Positions 23,175-35,964 of a stretch of 64,000 bases of DNA are shown piece by piece; the first letter of the stretch is position 1, and each line of letters begins with the position of its first letter. A model generated the notes under the pieces. That model did not search any database, was not told the DNA's origin, and saw nothing but the letters and a program-made list of their open reading frames with translations. The position numbers and the translations under genes were made by a program. The stretch covers positions 1,240,001-1,304,000 of the forward strand of contig JANCIK010000004.1 in NCBI GenBank assembly GCA_028532985.1. The letters run 5' to 3'. Source of the stretch: Stropharia rugosoannulata (taxonomy: Eukaryota > Basidiomycota > Agaricomycetes > Agaricales > Strophariaceae).

Positions 23175-25406
23175 ATGGATTTTCAGCGACTGCTAGGTTC
23201 ATTCAAAGATCTTCTCAGACGTATATGTGTCCTTCTTAGGTCAGTCTAAATCTCAACGTACATACATCAATTCTTACTGTATGTTAGGTTGGCGCCTAAG
23301 GAGCAGGCCGACCACGGTACGACACATCTCGAGGATAGGCCTCTGGCCAGACTGTTCGCAGTAATCATCGGAATAAACACATACGATGATCCCAAGGTAC
23401 CAGATCTCGCAGGCGCCGTCGCAGATGCAGACGCAGTCTCCGACTTCCTCATAACAAAACTTGGGGTTCCGAAAAATCGCATCGTCAATTTGCGCAACCG
23501 AGATGCGACAAGGCTGGCTATCAAAGATGCCTTAAGCGGCCTCGCTGCGCATCCCAATATTTCTGCGAACGATCCCATACTTATATATTTTGCAGGCCAT
23601 GGCTCAGAAACAGCATCCCCTCTACCCAGGTGGGAGACTAGTCGCAATGATGGTGTAATCCAGATGTTGCTTCCAGCTGATTTTATATATGAGGGGACGA
23701 ACGGTTCGAGTGGTCAAGGCGTTTTTGATCTGATGTTATCTGCCATCCTTGCTGATATTGCACGGAATAAGTCAGACAATATGGTAAGTAAGCTTTATGG
23801 GTTTGAAAGTTTCTGTGCTAATCGATGACTAGGCCGTTATACTTGACTGTTGTCACTCTGGATCTGGAACGCGCATCTCCTCTGAAGATAATATCGGTAT
23901 TCGTGGCGTCGACTTACCTCCAGAGTACACTATTCCCTTGGACATTATATCTCAAGTTATCGAAAATATTCGCGGCAGCTATGTTTTCGAACAATTTCAG
24001 AAGAGCGGCTTGATGTCCCATGTCCTCCTCGCTGCATGTATGCAAAAAGAGCAAGCTCGAGAAGCTCGTGGTCGCGGAGCCTTTACAAGAGCGTTATTGG
24101 ACTTGCTGCAAAGAAAGGATTTTGAGCAGCTCGCTTACGAGGATATTATAATGCGACTACCCGACCTCCCTGAGTGAGTCAAAAGGCATTTGCTCTCAGC
24201 CAATATTTTCTGACGGAAAGTCGACCGCCGGCTATACAGCCAACATCCACAGTGTGAAGGAGCAAACCGAAGACGTATTATTTTCAACACAAAAACTGTA
24301 GACTTTGATGGTAGACGATACAATATCCGACCTGGTCCGTCAAGTTCATACATCCTATCCGCAGGAGAAGCACACGGGATTGCGCATATGGCGAAATTTG
24401 ACGTGTATTCAGAATCATCAAGTTCTCGAGTCGGTTCAGTAACAGCTCAGACAGTTGAGATGTTCACGACACACTGCTACACTGAAGATGGGGAGCCATT
24501 CTCTTTGTCCGTCCCAGCGTACGTAGTTCAGACACATTTAGGGATAGGCCACGACATTCGAATTCAGATAGACGACGCCGATCAGAATCGCGGCCTGTTC
24601 ATCGCAGTTTTGGAAGGTGTCAAGAACAGTACCGGGCAATCTTACTGTCTCGTCCAAGACTCTGCCAAAGACAAACCAGACCTGGGTATACGAACAAAAG
24701 GGGCTTCAGTTCATTTTGATATCATGGATGAGCAATGCCGTACCAGTGGTCTCACCCACATGCCATTTGATATCCCAATCGATGCTCCATATCTCTTGTC
24801 TGTTCTTCGTAGTGCAACCGACTTTTATCGTCATCTTCATCATGCCAGACGTCTTGGACCTGGTCTGTCGGCGCTGATTGATGTAGAATGCCTCAAGCTC
24901 GTGCCATCTGGAGAGTACACTGATGAAATCGAGGAAATATATGTCCCAGAACCGAACGGCATCAATATGATCATTGATGGTAGAATTCAGATCGACGTTG
25001 ACGAAGTTATCGATTACGGATACCGAATCACGAGCAGAACTAGTCGGGATCTTTTTGCAGCTCTTTTCTACTTTGATATGAGTGACATGAGCATAGGTGA
25101 ACAACTATCCTTGTTTTATCTCTTTTTAGAAGTAACGCAATGCTATGGACAGAACCGTATTATGTACCATCAGCAGCGAAGGACGGCAATACCGACTTCT
25201 CTATCCCGGCTTTTGGTACATTGAGTGTTGGATTCGGAGATAGTGGTACGGCGCCTCGTATCTATAAACTCAAAGAAGACCAGACAATCGACATCGGTTA
25301 CTTGAAACTCTACCTCTCCACAAAATTTATCGACTACTCGTACATTGCTCAACCTTCGCCGTTCTCTTCTAAGCGTGGCCAGCGGCCGTATGTATCGGGA
25401 TCTTAA
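23175..25406 (+). CDS. Caspase-like (peptidase C14) protein
   Basis: Exon starts: 23175 (to 23239), 23288 (to 23783), 23833, about 24231, 25153. The N-terminus (MDFQRLLGSFKDLLRRICVLL) looks like an amphipathic helix. The protease domain starts RLFAVIIGINTYDDPKVPDL. The catalytic His is in YFAGHGSE (H126) and the Cys in LDCCHSGSGTR (C194). LPDLPDQHPQCEGANRRRIIF leads into a long C-terminal region (GEAHGIAHMAKFDVY through TIDIGYLKLYLST) common in basidiomycete C14 proteins. The frame closes at 25406, yet a conserved-looking tail, DLWDTIVIPILQ, lies just downstream in another frame (to 25500). So a frameshift near 25375-25400 may have shortened the protein. Cleavage activity and targets are unknown. 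Confidence 0.85.
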
Positions 25407-25607
25407 CACAGATTTATGGGACACAATCGTCATTCCGATCTTACAAAGCAAAGGTGTAGTTAGTAAATCTGAATCGGAGGCTGCCACGACAGATGTATAG
25501 GTTCTCCCAGACATCAACACGTTCTCCGTTTTTAGTGCAATTGTATAGTATTTCGTAGATTGCTAGTATGCACATGCATTACAGTGTATTTGGACATTTA
25601 CCAAACG

Positions 25608-27184
25608 TCAATCCAATTCCATGTGTTCTATGTAGAGTTGCATCTCTTCAATAAGGTTTTTCAAGAGGCTAATTTCCCATCGTCCATAAAAGAGTCCAAC
25701 ATAAAAGACCGTCGTTCCAAACCAGGTAATAACTGCGCCGATGAATACAAACAACGGTGTGAGGAAGCCCCTTGGAGACCAACCCGTGCCAATGAGCATG
25801 GCGAAGAGAGCCACACCACACAGAGCCGATAGGCGGATTTCCCTACGTGCCCGTAGTCGGTGGACTGTCAGATGCGTTTTGAGAGCATCAATCATTTTCG
25901 CGAGTTGATCTTGACTGAGCCGCGACTTGTCAGGGTAAGACGGGGCACTGACAGATAAAGACAGTTCGTCCTTTTTATCAAGAGATTTTTCAGTCGAAAG
26001 TAGATCCCTTGACTTAGCACAATCAATGCGGAATGTCGCTTCGACGCCAAAATGATCAGAGTAGGAGAAGTCTTGACCCGGTATCAAATCTTTCAGTACG
26101 ACATTTGCTTCGATAAGTATAAGCTCATGTACTTTAGAGGTCGATAATGGTGCAGACGAAGCTGGATTACGGAAGAGGATGTAATCAAGGCGTTGACCTG
26201 GCTCATTAGATCCCTTTTGTGCAGCTGTTGAGTACGAGTTGAGTGGTGAAGCGTATGTTGCACCCTGATTAGATAGTTCACTTGTAGCGAAATAAGTGTT
26301 TCTTCCCTCAAGCAGAGATTGATTAGATGTAGCATGGAGGGCTCCCCAAGCGTCAATGAGGCCGCCATGGCGAAGTACGACCGCCATGGGGAGTGTATGT
26401 GGACAACTGTTAAAGTCACCAGCCTGTATATTGTATTAATGTCATCAGGGCCTCAGAGTGATGGGATTGCGCACAGCAATGACATGACGGCCTAATTCAG
26501 CAGACTGCTTGACAAGCTTAGCAAACTCCCAGGCATTTGCAAGTCGATGGGCGCGCAGATGTTCTGGTCCATCGTCGCCGCCTTCAGAAAAGAACTGGAA
26601 ACAATGACACTCAGCAGGTACTTCACGCGGCAAGCGTTAGCAGCAGAAGCATACGTACATGGGTGTTGAAGATATGAAGCTGACCAAGTACTGGATGCTT
26701 CACGAGTACGCTTGTAGCAGCTTTTCCGGCACTCCAGTCAGATCCCGCCAAGTCGAAAGGAGAACCATTGAGGGAATACTGCTGTGAGCTTGCAGACACA
26801 ATTGGGAATCTTGAAAAAATAACGAGACCGTGACCAACTGCGCCCCTTTGAAAAGTTACACTGTTAGATTCTAATAAACGGTGGATTACAATGCGAATTG
26901 TCTGACCCGTGAAACACCTTAGCGTACGGTAATGGCTCCAAAAGAGCTACCCGTATAGTCTCAAAGTCCTGAGAGACAAAAAGCTCCTGAAGGCAAACGA
27001 AGTCGTAAGACGAAGTAGAAATGAAACTAGCAATTGCATTGATCCTAGTCGTTCTGTGCTTCGTGACATATTTCAAGCCCCTGTATGCAGCTTTGGAATC
27101 AATTAAGCATGTAGTAGTCGTAAATGTAGTCAGAGGCTACCAGCAGTTGAGAGAGAGAATTCTGATTTCTTCTGAACTGCTCAT
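25608..27184 (-). CDS. ISC1: Isc1-type inositol phosphosphingolipid phospholipase C
   Basis: Five exons (27184-27141, 27080-26907, 26845-26659, 26594-26475, 26423-25608), 446 residues. It shows the endonuclease/exonuclease/phosphatase fold motifs: RILSLNCWGLKYVTKHR, CLQELF, GHGLVIFSRFPI, the DW..GKAA loop, GDFNSCP, RLDYILFR and SDHFGVEATF. The C-terminus has two membrane helices (LCGVALFAMLIG and PLFVFIGAVITWFGTTVFY), as in fungal Isc1 and animal neutral sphingomyelinase. The enzyme hydrolyses complex sphingolipids to ceramide at membranes. It lies between the caspase and CHAT genes, convergent with the caspase. Confidence 0.88.
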
Positions 27185-28140
27185 TGTATCATGTAGCGCA
27201 ATTTTTGAATGCCAACGAAACGAGTCGCAACCGGTTCTAGATGATATTGATAATTAGTAAGTTAACCAGTTTGAGTAAGCAGCTTGGTTACTTTGGTGTT
27301 AGTCCTTGCTATGCTCGAAGAGTCTAGCACACCGTTTGCTGCCGACGGTGGATAAAATGGCAGGAACGTGTGATCAACACGTAGTGCAGGGCAATGCTTC
27401 TGCGTTATTAATAGATTTGGGGTGTGACCCTCATAATAGGCGCTCGTAGGTATTGGTTCCGGTCTTAGCTGCGGAGAGAAGACGGAGAGAAGTTGATCAG
27501 CTCTTGATAACATGCTCTAAGTATGTTATCTAGGATAATCTCAATGGAGAACTAAAATTAGAGTGCACTTACTCTTATTATTCGAAGCCAACCAGCGCTT
27601 ACTGAGAAAACTGTATTGTAACCTGTGACTCCAGGAAGCAAGACCGATTACCAGCCTTTGTATGCGGCATTTTTCGAACGCCATCCCGATAAATAGATAG
27701 GCTGGTCTTCAACCTAGTTTGAGCCCTTATGCAGTTCTTCCTACTTCTTCACAACATTTCTATTCTATTCAATGTTTTTGATGATGTCAGTATAGAAGCA
27801 GTAGGTGAGAGAATTGCTGAAGAATGGTGTGTCGGAGCCTTCTTCACCCAAACGTTGACATTGAATGTATTAAAATGGGATTACATTTGTCTGAGTACGA
27901 GCGACTGCGGTGATACGTCAGTAGTAGAACATTCATTACTCTCGCTGCCTTTAGATATGTCTGTCTATTCTTGATATTATCTTCAATCGGACTGTGGAGT
28001 GAGTCATCAAAAGAATATCCAGACTTAACTTGAATCCTTGAAAAGGGTTTCTTCTTCATAAGCACCTTTGTGTACATAGCCTATCCAGTTCAACTTGAAC
28101 TATCAAGCACAATTCACCAGCTTTATATCCTCTAAACATC
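27185..28140. other. Gap between ISC1 and CHAT starts
   Basis: 956 bp between divergent genes. A reverse frame of 83 codons (27513-27262, beginning MLSRADQLLSVFSPQLRPEP) and a forward frame at 27729-27974 are present; neither is recognised nor linked to convincing splice partners. Probably promoters of both neighbours. Confidence 0.35.
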
Positions 28141-30732
28141 ATGGCTTCTCATAATATTGCGTCCCAAGGTTTTGTCGACCTACTTGAGAAAGCCGTTACA
28201 TTTGCCATGCAAGTGTATGGCGGCAAGGCCGAAAACAGGTACGCAACTCCCATATGAAAGTGCTTGTCGTGTAGAAGTTTCAGTTCAATTACAGTCTTGA
28301 AAATGCCCTTGAAACGACCTCAAAGGAAGTCGATAGTACAGCTTCCAGCACCCAGGTAAAAGGCCCTGAAATTATAGCAGCAATCGACAGCGCGAAGGCA
28401 CTTGCTACGGATTTCGAAGAGAAAGGCGACATCAAATTCTCCGACCAGGCTATAGCTATTTTACAAGAAAAGCTTAGCCACCATTCGTCTGCAAATGATC
28501 CAGATAGCCATCACATCATTTTCGCGCTTGCCCTGATATTATGCCGCAGAGTCGAATCCCAATTATCAAACAAAACGAATGCAACGGAATCCATGCTAAT
28601 CCTCCACCAGACGTTGGCACGCTGCGTCTTTTTGCTCCGTCAAGCCGTCAATTCATCCCCTCCGGACTTCGAGATAAAAGTGCGGTACTTGGCCCAGCTT
28701 GGACATACATGCACTCTCTGGAGCACCGTGATGTCTAGCCATTGGCCGGAAGCAGAGGTCCTGGCCCTTCTTGCCTATTTGAAAGCCGACCACGATGGAG
28801 ATCAGGACGCCGAAGAACGAATGTCTGGTTTTGTATCGGCAGTTATATTAGCCAGCACTCTTTCGACTGCTTTCGGAATCACGAAAAACGTGGAGTATCG
28901 GGACGAAGGCAGGGATGTTTATCGCAACACATTAAGGTGAAGCATACTTCGATATTTTAAATCTTTACAAATCTGATGTTCTATCTGGGGAGCTCAGATC
29001 CATGAGGGACGCTCTTCCTATAGATACAATGATTAATCCCACCCAATCTATGGACTTATTCCAACAGATAAGCGCTCTGCTGTTTATCAAAGATGGAGTC
29101 ATACCGTTCATCGTGCAAGTCATGGCCGTCTTGATGCAGAGTCTTGTTGAGGTCCCTCTCAGCGCGGTAGTCGGTCGCCGTGCTGCAGCCGTCGCGATGG
29201 GGAAGGGCTTCTACACGCAAGGAGTCGAGTGGCTGGAACAATGTCTAATGCTCGTCTGGGGTCAACTTAACCTCCGTGCGCCTACCCCTCTGGCACCCTC
29301 CGGGATACAAACTGACTGGGAGAGCGGTATGGGACTCATAGTCCATGCATTCCTAGGCCTATGCATATACATCGACGTCGTTGGTGACAAAGGGACTTGT
29401 ATTGCGCATCCCGAACAATTGGCATACTTTCTTATACAAGAATGGCTGAAGAGACGTCAAGAGGCTTTAAGAGATCCAATCTTCAAAGACCTCTTTAAAC
29501 AGCATTCATTCGACCATTTCCTGAACGCAGCTCGTACAGCGCCTGTTGTAATGCTCAACCTATGGGGAATACAATGTGACGCCGTCATCCTTTACGGCGA
29601 AGGAAAACACGAGCACTTCGCTCTCGAGGGCGTCACAGAAGAATTTGTTGCAAAATTACAGTCGACCTTCCGAGAAGGACTAAGATCTGACCATTTCCGA
29701 TCCCGAGGGGACGAGACTTCCGATGAATATAGAGGCTCGATGATATCAACTCAATCGTCGGCGATCCACCGTGTTCTGGGTGCCCTTTGGAAAAAGATAG
29801 TAAAACCTATATTCGACAAAATGGGGCTAGTGGTAAGTCAAAGAAGAATTCGTGTGTTCCAAGTTCACGTTTTATATACCCTTCTGAAATAGCCTATCAG
29901 TGATCCTGAGCTGGACCCTCCTCGTCTTGCTTGGTGCCCAACGGGACCTATGGCTTTCTTCCCATTACATGCGGCCGGCTTGTATGGGCGCGATGCTTTA
30001 GCGGGCACAAAGTCGTATGAATACGTCGCGTCGTCCTACACACCAACACTGACAATTATGGCTGATGCGTCCGTTACATTGGAGTCGCGCAAATCAGATC
30101 CTTTTAAGGGCATCCTCGCCGTCAGCCAGCCCACCAACGACGGTCAAACGCCAATCCCGATGACTGTGTCCGAGGTCGAAACACTGCTGTCCGCTATTGA
30201 GTCGATCAAAGCCTCCGATTCAAACGTAAAGATACCCTGCACATGGCTAAAGCAAGACGGGGCAACCAAAGCAGCGGTGTTGGCCGGTATGTCGTCCAGC
30301 ACCTGGGTACACCTTGCATGCCATGCGCTGCAATATCCGCTCAACACGAGCGAGAGTGCCTTCATGCTCGCGAATGGCGAAGTGCTTTCGCTGGCGGACA
30401 TATCTTCACATGCGTCCGCAGATGGTGAACTCGCTTTTCTGTCCGCGTGTCAAACTGCAGCAGGAGACTTCGATGTCTCCGAGGAAGGTGTACATCTGGC
30501 CGCTGGGATGTTAGTCGCTGGATACCGTGGTGTCATTGCGACGACTTGGTCTGTACGCGACCAGGATGCACCCATCGTAGCAAAAGGTGTGTACGAACGC
30601 CTATTAGGTGGAGGAAAAATCAGTCGTAGTGGCTCAGCCCTTGCTTTGCACCATGGAACGCGGCTACTCAGGGAGAAAGTAGGTCAAGATGAGGTCATGC
30701 GCTGGGCGCCATTTGTACACCTTGGTATTTGA
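28141..30732 (+). CDS. CHAT-domain protease-like protein
   Basis: Four exons (28141-28238, 28295-28936, 28998-29832, 29893-30732), 804 residues. The first 525 residues are mostly alpha-helical in character (for example LVEVPLSAVVGRRAAAVAMG), in the place TPR-like repeats usually occupy, but no clean repeat period was verified. From about 526 comes a CHAT domain: CPTGPMAFFPLHAAGLYG, WVHLACHALQYP (catalytic His near 669), FLSACQTAAGD (catalytic Cys near 711), VAGYRGVIATTWSVRD and the end MRWAPFVHLGI. CHAT proteases are distant relatives of caspases. Their fungal substrates are mostly unknown. Both dyad residues are kept, so activity is plausible. Confidence 0.85.
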
Positions 30733-31022
30733 GGAAGAACGTTGAACGCTTTGAATAAATTGATCGCTGACAACATTCCTTTCCACGCTTTCGAAACCCC
30801 AAATTTTGGGTCCATTCTGCAAATCAAAACACTTGTATTAAAAATCAAAAGCAAGCCAACTATTTACATTATATTGATACATAACAAAGATTACAAGTAC
30901 ATAAATCAAAAAACAACATTAGATGATACCGATGCGAAAGTCCAAGATATGTAGTCTAGCAATTAGAGTCGTAAAGAGTGTCGTCAAAAAATGCAAGAAA
31001 AAGGACATCATCTAAAACATAA

Positions 31023-32461
31023 CTAGAAATGGCCAAAAAGCGCCCCGCGGGGAGCTGCATCGTACCTCTCCTTGTCGTTGACCGCGACCCACTCCGACAA
31101 ACGCGTCAGCGGAATCGGCTCGTCGAGGTCGAGCACCGACAGTGGGAACGAGCTCGTGCGCGCATGCTGGTGCTTCACAGCGTCTGCAGCATCGGCCCTA
31201 GGCGCACCGCGCACAAGCACCCCCGAATCACGGAAGCGCTCGACGAAACGCGAGCCCGACGTCGGCGCCGCGACGGGCACGAACGGGTTTGCGCTGCGCT
31301 CGGGGAAAGTAGGGAGCGCGGGGAGTAAGAAGTCTTTCGGCGGGATCTGCGGCGGCGACGAGGGGACGCGGGGGGATGCGGGCGACTGTACGGTGCTTGA
31401 AGCTGCTGTGGTGGGGGAGAGGCGCCACGCCTTGGACGGCTTGCGCGCGAAGGGCGGGTCGATGCCGCGCCGTGTGGGCACAGCCCACGGTGCAGGCTCA
31501 AGCATGGAGACTTTCGGGGAGGAGGGCTTGTGGTCGCTCGAAGACTCCGTGTCGTGGAAGAAGGCAGCATATACTGCGGAGTCACCGAAGGTGCTTCCAG
31601 ACAAGGATGCGCGGCTGCCTATCTTTTCGTCCGCTTTCTCTTTCTCTTTCTCCTTCGCATAGTAAGGCGGGGGGCGTGCGGAGGCGTCGAACCAGGGAAT
31701 GGAGTAGACAGTGCTCAGCCAGATGTCTGCATACGCAGGTTTATGGGTCATCGTTACGATAAACAGAGTCAAAAAGTAGGCCATGGCTGGTGGACGCGTC
31801 AGATTTCGTGAAATTTTCTCAAATAAAAGGCCACTCACCAACAAAGGCGCCCAGCCACGTAGTAGGAATAAGAAGGGCGTTAGAAATACAAACATTATGG
31901 GCAACTAAAATGTATGCGCATTCGTCAAGGTATACTGGAAGGAAACAAAAGGTAACCCACCTTCTATGTCACAAAACGATTCTTCCGAGGCTATGACCGC
32001 TCCAATAGCTCCTCCAAGCTGCAATACAGCAAGAACTCCAACCCAGCCACATTCAAGGAGGATACGTGACGTCTTAGCTGAGCTATAAAATAGGTCCGCA
32101 AGTGCACTGCAGGTTATAAAATAAGTTTTGGTCCAGAGTCGCATTCAACCGCACATACAGTGTGATCCCACAAAATGTGAGGCAGCTCTGGAAAACTATG
32201 AAGACGGTCGATGAATAAGCTAGGCAAGCCACATGAGTCTGAGTTTCTTATCCGAAAAGGAAGTAGCACGCACTGGGAGTCCCAAAGGAAATAGTGGCGT
32301 TGATATTCCACGCCGCGAATATCAAAGAAATTAAGGCAAAGTTGAACATTAAACCTGCGCGCCACGGACGATTCAGCACAAACGAAACATCGCATTTCAG
32401 GACTTCACCTACCAAGAAGGACGAAGCGAGTGACGAGAAACGGGTTGCGTGAAAGGAGCAT
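31023..32461 (-). CDS. Four-TM (MARVEL-like) protein with Pro/Ser tail, 1
   Basis: Six exons (32461-32413, 32354-32274, 32219-32159, 32106-31961, 31904-31839, 31786-31023), 388 residues. Four hydrophobic segments occupy about the first 150 residues: FVLLGLMFNFALISLIFAAW, STVFIVFQSCLTFCGITL, ECGWVGVLAVLQLGGAIGAV, and a last one through TTWLGAFVAMAYFLTLFIV. The remainder is a hydrophilic Pro/Ser-rich, probably cytosolic tail. An AG 26 bp into the fourth intron was refused as too short; the next AG gives a 56-bp intron and keeps frame. Layout resembles MARVEL-type proteins. The neighbour at 33349-35394 has the same layout and orientation. Confidence 0.65.
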
Positions 32462-33348
32462 GGGGTGCCTGCCCCTGTACATGTCAGAGTGCGGGTGGGC
32501 CGAGGCGAGGCGTAATGTTCGTAGAAAAGTCATATGTATGTAGTGAATGCAGGATTAGAGTGTACAATTGCGACGACCAGCGGACAGTTGAGAGAAAAGA
32601 GAGAGAAAGAGCGCAATGTACACGTGCTGGAATCCCTTAAAAGCAGAGAGTTATTGAAAGAGGAATGCCACTGGGATCTAGTGCAGGCCTTTCAGAGTCG
32701 GAGTCGGTGTCCACCAGTGACGGAGGGGTGTCCAGAGCACAAACACGACCATTTATAAGGAAAACACGAGGAGGCCACTTTTCATCATCGAAACAAGCTG
32801 CAGGGACAGTTTGGAGGCCATCCGAGTACAAAGTAATATTTCTGCCATTATCCACTCGCTTCGTCCACGGTGCTCAGAAGCAAGAACAATGGCGCTCTAT
32901 TTTGGGTGTTTACGTAATGCGTCGGTGGCCCAAAGCGGACAATGCAATTGGTCGTCCCTTCAACTGGCACCAATCATCGTGTAGATTACTTCAAAGTCAT
33001 TGGCCGGCCTGGCCTTCGATGCTTGAACGTAATTACAAGCGCCGTCGTCGTAGTTATAACCACAGTAGCTTTACGCATTAATTAATAAAGCAATCCAACC
33101 GGCGCCTAACGCTCCAAGCACTATTAGTATCACAATCCCAACCCGTAAATTGGTCAACAAAATACAACAACAAAAGAGGAAAATATGTACATCGCAAATA
33201 ATACAAGTGGCATGTTAGGAATAACTGTAGATTAGTAGTGAAACACTGCTTGCAGCATCCGGGGTTGTATCGAGGACATACTAGCACAGAGAAAACGAGA
33301 CGAAGAAGGACCGCCTATTGTGGCCCGAATCCGGAATGATGGTGAGAG
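32462..33348. other. Gap between the two four-TM genes
   Basis: 887 bp with a forward frame of 138 codons at 32665-33081 that I do not recognise; its composition is not persuasive. Likely contains the promoter of the 31023-32461 gene and the 3' region of the next. Confidence 0.35.
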
Positions 33349-35394
33349 TTAATGACCCCCGTCCAAAAGGACTGGCCGCCCATCGTCTATCGAATTCGAC
33401 GGTCGGCGCGGTCCCGTCGGTTTTGATCGCCAGGACGTTGATTGTGCAGCGATGGGCTGCAGAGCCGCAGCGAGAGCGGGCGCGTCGAAAGTATACTGCC
33501 CCGGCTGTGTTGGCGGTGGCGGCGGCGGCTGTCGCGGCAAGGCCCGCGTTTGGGATGGACCCCGCGCCAGAGGCGGAGCGACGGGTTGCGGCCTTGAGCC
33601 CTGCGCCTGCAAGTTTACTCGCGTGGGGCGCTCTGGCGCATGACTGGGCCGCTGGCGTGAATTGCTCTGTACCTGTGAGTTCACGCGCGACGGCCCCTCT
33701 TGCAAAGGGTTATGCTGCTGCGACGACATGCCCTGTGTCAACGAGTTCATGCGTGACGGAGATTGCGGACCAGGATGTTGTACATGTGTATTATCTTGTG
33801 ACGGCCGCTCTGGCCGAGGGGCAGGGGTAGTTTCAGCCGGTTTTGGTAACGGTTTCCGCTTCGTGTGCGGCCGCGACAGTGCATCCATGCGTGGCCAATC
33901 TCCTAGTGGCGGCGGTGAAGGAGGTTCAGGCTGCGCGCTAGTCTGCGGTTGCGGTTGCAATGAACTAAGCAGAATAGGTTGGGGCGTCTGTGGGGCAGTG
34001 GCGTTGATGGCAGTCTTCACTGAGTTGTGGTAAAAAGGACTCGGCGAGTAGGCAGGCTGGGGTGCAGGCACCTGCCCGTGGCGAAGGGGCTGCAATGGCG
34101 GCAACCCCGACCCCGACGGCTCCGCACTCTGTGTCTGTTGCCCAAAACGCAGCGGTTGTAATGGAGGGGGTGATGTCGATGTTTGGGGAAGGTGGATGGC
34201 GAAAGTGTGCCCGTCGCTCGATGTAGCATGACCAGGTTGTGAACCGATGATATGTCCGTCGTTTGAAGTGAAAGCGCCCGTCTGGCCTGAGAATCTATGT
34301 CCGTCATTCGTAGTTTCATGTATGCTAGGGTCGCCCTGCTGATGTTCAGCATGATAGTCTGCGCTCTGATTAGCACGGTAATTCCTGAGGATAGCCTCGC
34401 GTAAATTTGCGATGCGTAGGGGGGTAGGCGCTGCGATTACAGGCGGCGACTGTGCGCGGAATCTAGAACGTAGAGGTGAAGTTGGCCCACTTTTAAGATT
34501 GTGGTGTTTAAGTGCAACAGGGAACCTATGAACCCTACACTGCAATATTGTAGAGTCGTCTTTATACTGTACAAAAGCCAACAGCGATAGAAGTATGAAG
34601 TAACCGAGTACTGCAAAGCACATTTAGAGCCTACCCACTTTGAAAATAAGGAGATGCGTACATAATATTGCAGAAATCCAGGTGAAAGCCTGCAACACCT
34701 GGGACGATGCGCACGGCGACTGTTCAGAAGAGGTAAAAGATGGGAATGATGAATCTAGAAGGGACCAGGTGAGCGTCGATATTCCGCCGAAATGACAGAG
34801 AAGCGCATACTTCCTGTGATGGAATCACACAGTTGGGAGTTACTCTGGGCGGTGATGATCGCGGCACCGACTGAAAGCGTTGAGCGCCTAACAACGGCCG
34901 CAAAGACGGACAAAACTTACTGAGTAGCATCACCCAATACGAGCCCACCCATAGGAGTTCAAACCACACCCTGACGAGGAATACATACTTGGAAGCTAGT
35001 TCGCAAAAAATACTAGATAACCTGCTAAGAATAACACTTGAACTGAAGAATGACAGAGAAGACATACATGGGAAAGATGAGGAGCAAGCCCGAAGCTCCC
35101 ACAAAAATTAGATAAGCGTCGACCTGCTTTGCTGTAGCTACAGGCGGCATTAGCAGCGATGAGGGGGGTGGATAGGGGGGGGGTGTGGATGCGCACCAGC
35201 AGAAGCAATGGATTGGACGATGCTCAGATTCCAGACGGCAACACTAGTAATGATCGCGCTGCAGATCACAAATGCACCTAAATGAAAAAGCGGGAGCAAA
35301 TGGAACATCTAGTCAGCGGTCTCTCCAGGGAAGTGCGGGGTATATGGACCGCACCAAAGATGAAGAAACGGAGGGACTGGAGGAGGTTCAACAT
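33349..35394 (-). CDS. Four-TM (MARVEL-like) protein with Pro/Gln tail, 2
   Basis: Seven exons (35394-35355, 35277-35197, 35131-35068, 35024-34921, 34887-34811, 34719-34662, 34610-33349), 561 residues with all phases consistent. Membrane segments: FFIFGAFVICSAIITSVAVW, AYLIFVGASGLLLIFPM, WFELLWVGSYWVMLL, and AFTWISAIL joined to LGYFILLSLLAFVQYK. The last intron sits inside the fourth helix, as in the neighbouring gene. The tail (about 400 residues) is Pro/Gln/Ser-rich and probably disordered. Function unknown; a tandem duplicate of 31023-32461 is likely. Confidence 0.65.
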
Positions 35395-35964
35395 GGCAGG
35401 TTCATGAGCGTGGTGAGCAAGGGAGCGTGGAGGGACCGGTCGACGGCGGGATTGATATCAGAGAGGCGTGAAGCAGATGGAAGGAATCAAGCTCCAAAAG
35501 GACCACCAACTCACTCGCAGGACACGACTATACTTGCATCTGCCTGTCCACAAACTTCAAAGTCCGCCGCTTCTTATCTGCATATGGCACTCACTTCCGA
35601 CATACAATAGAAAATAGATACTATCGACCAGGGCCATCGAGTCTGCTCATCCCTCTAATTATCTTCCAGAACCATACTATCTCAGCGGACGCAATCAACC
35701 CACCATCAGCATTCCGCGCGTCTAGCCCGCTTCTGAAACTCAGTCCAGTACTGCCGCAGGCTGTTCGCCGGCGCCCTCTACTCAATACGCAAGCAAGTCC
35801 GGAGATTTCTGTCGAACCCTCCGACGGAGTGTCATCCAGGCAGGAACGGACCCAGCGCACTTGACCGAGGTCATTTTAAGACACCGTCACGAATCACTGC
35901 CGCCAGCGGAGCTATCGCAGCCGGCGTTCACTAGAGTTTCCAGACACACGATCAAAGTTTCATG
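35395..35964. other. Gap between same-strand genes
   Basis: 570 bp upstream of the second four-TM gene and downstream of the PP4R1-like gene. Only short frames; no element recognised. Confidence 0.35.

Noticed and set aside
25097..25129. A 33-bp intron in the caspase gene
   Set aside because: Too short, and joining there leads to a frame that stops. The next acceptor (AG at 25151-25152) gives a 56-bp intron and the family sequence PYYVPSAAKDG.
33318..33830. 170-codon forward frame
   Set aside because: It lies antisense to the Pro/Gln-rich tail of the four-TM gene; GC-rich repetitive codons keep the opposite frame open.
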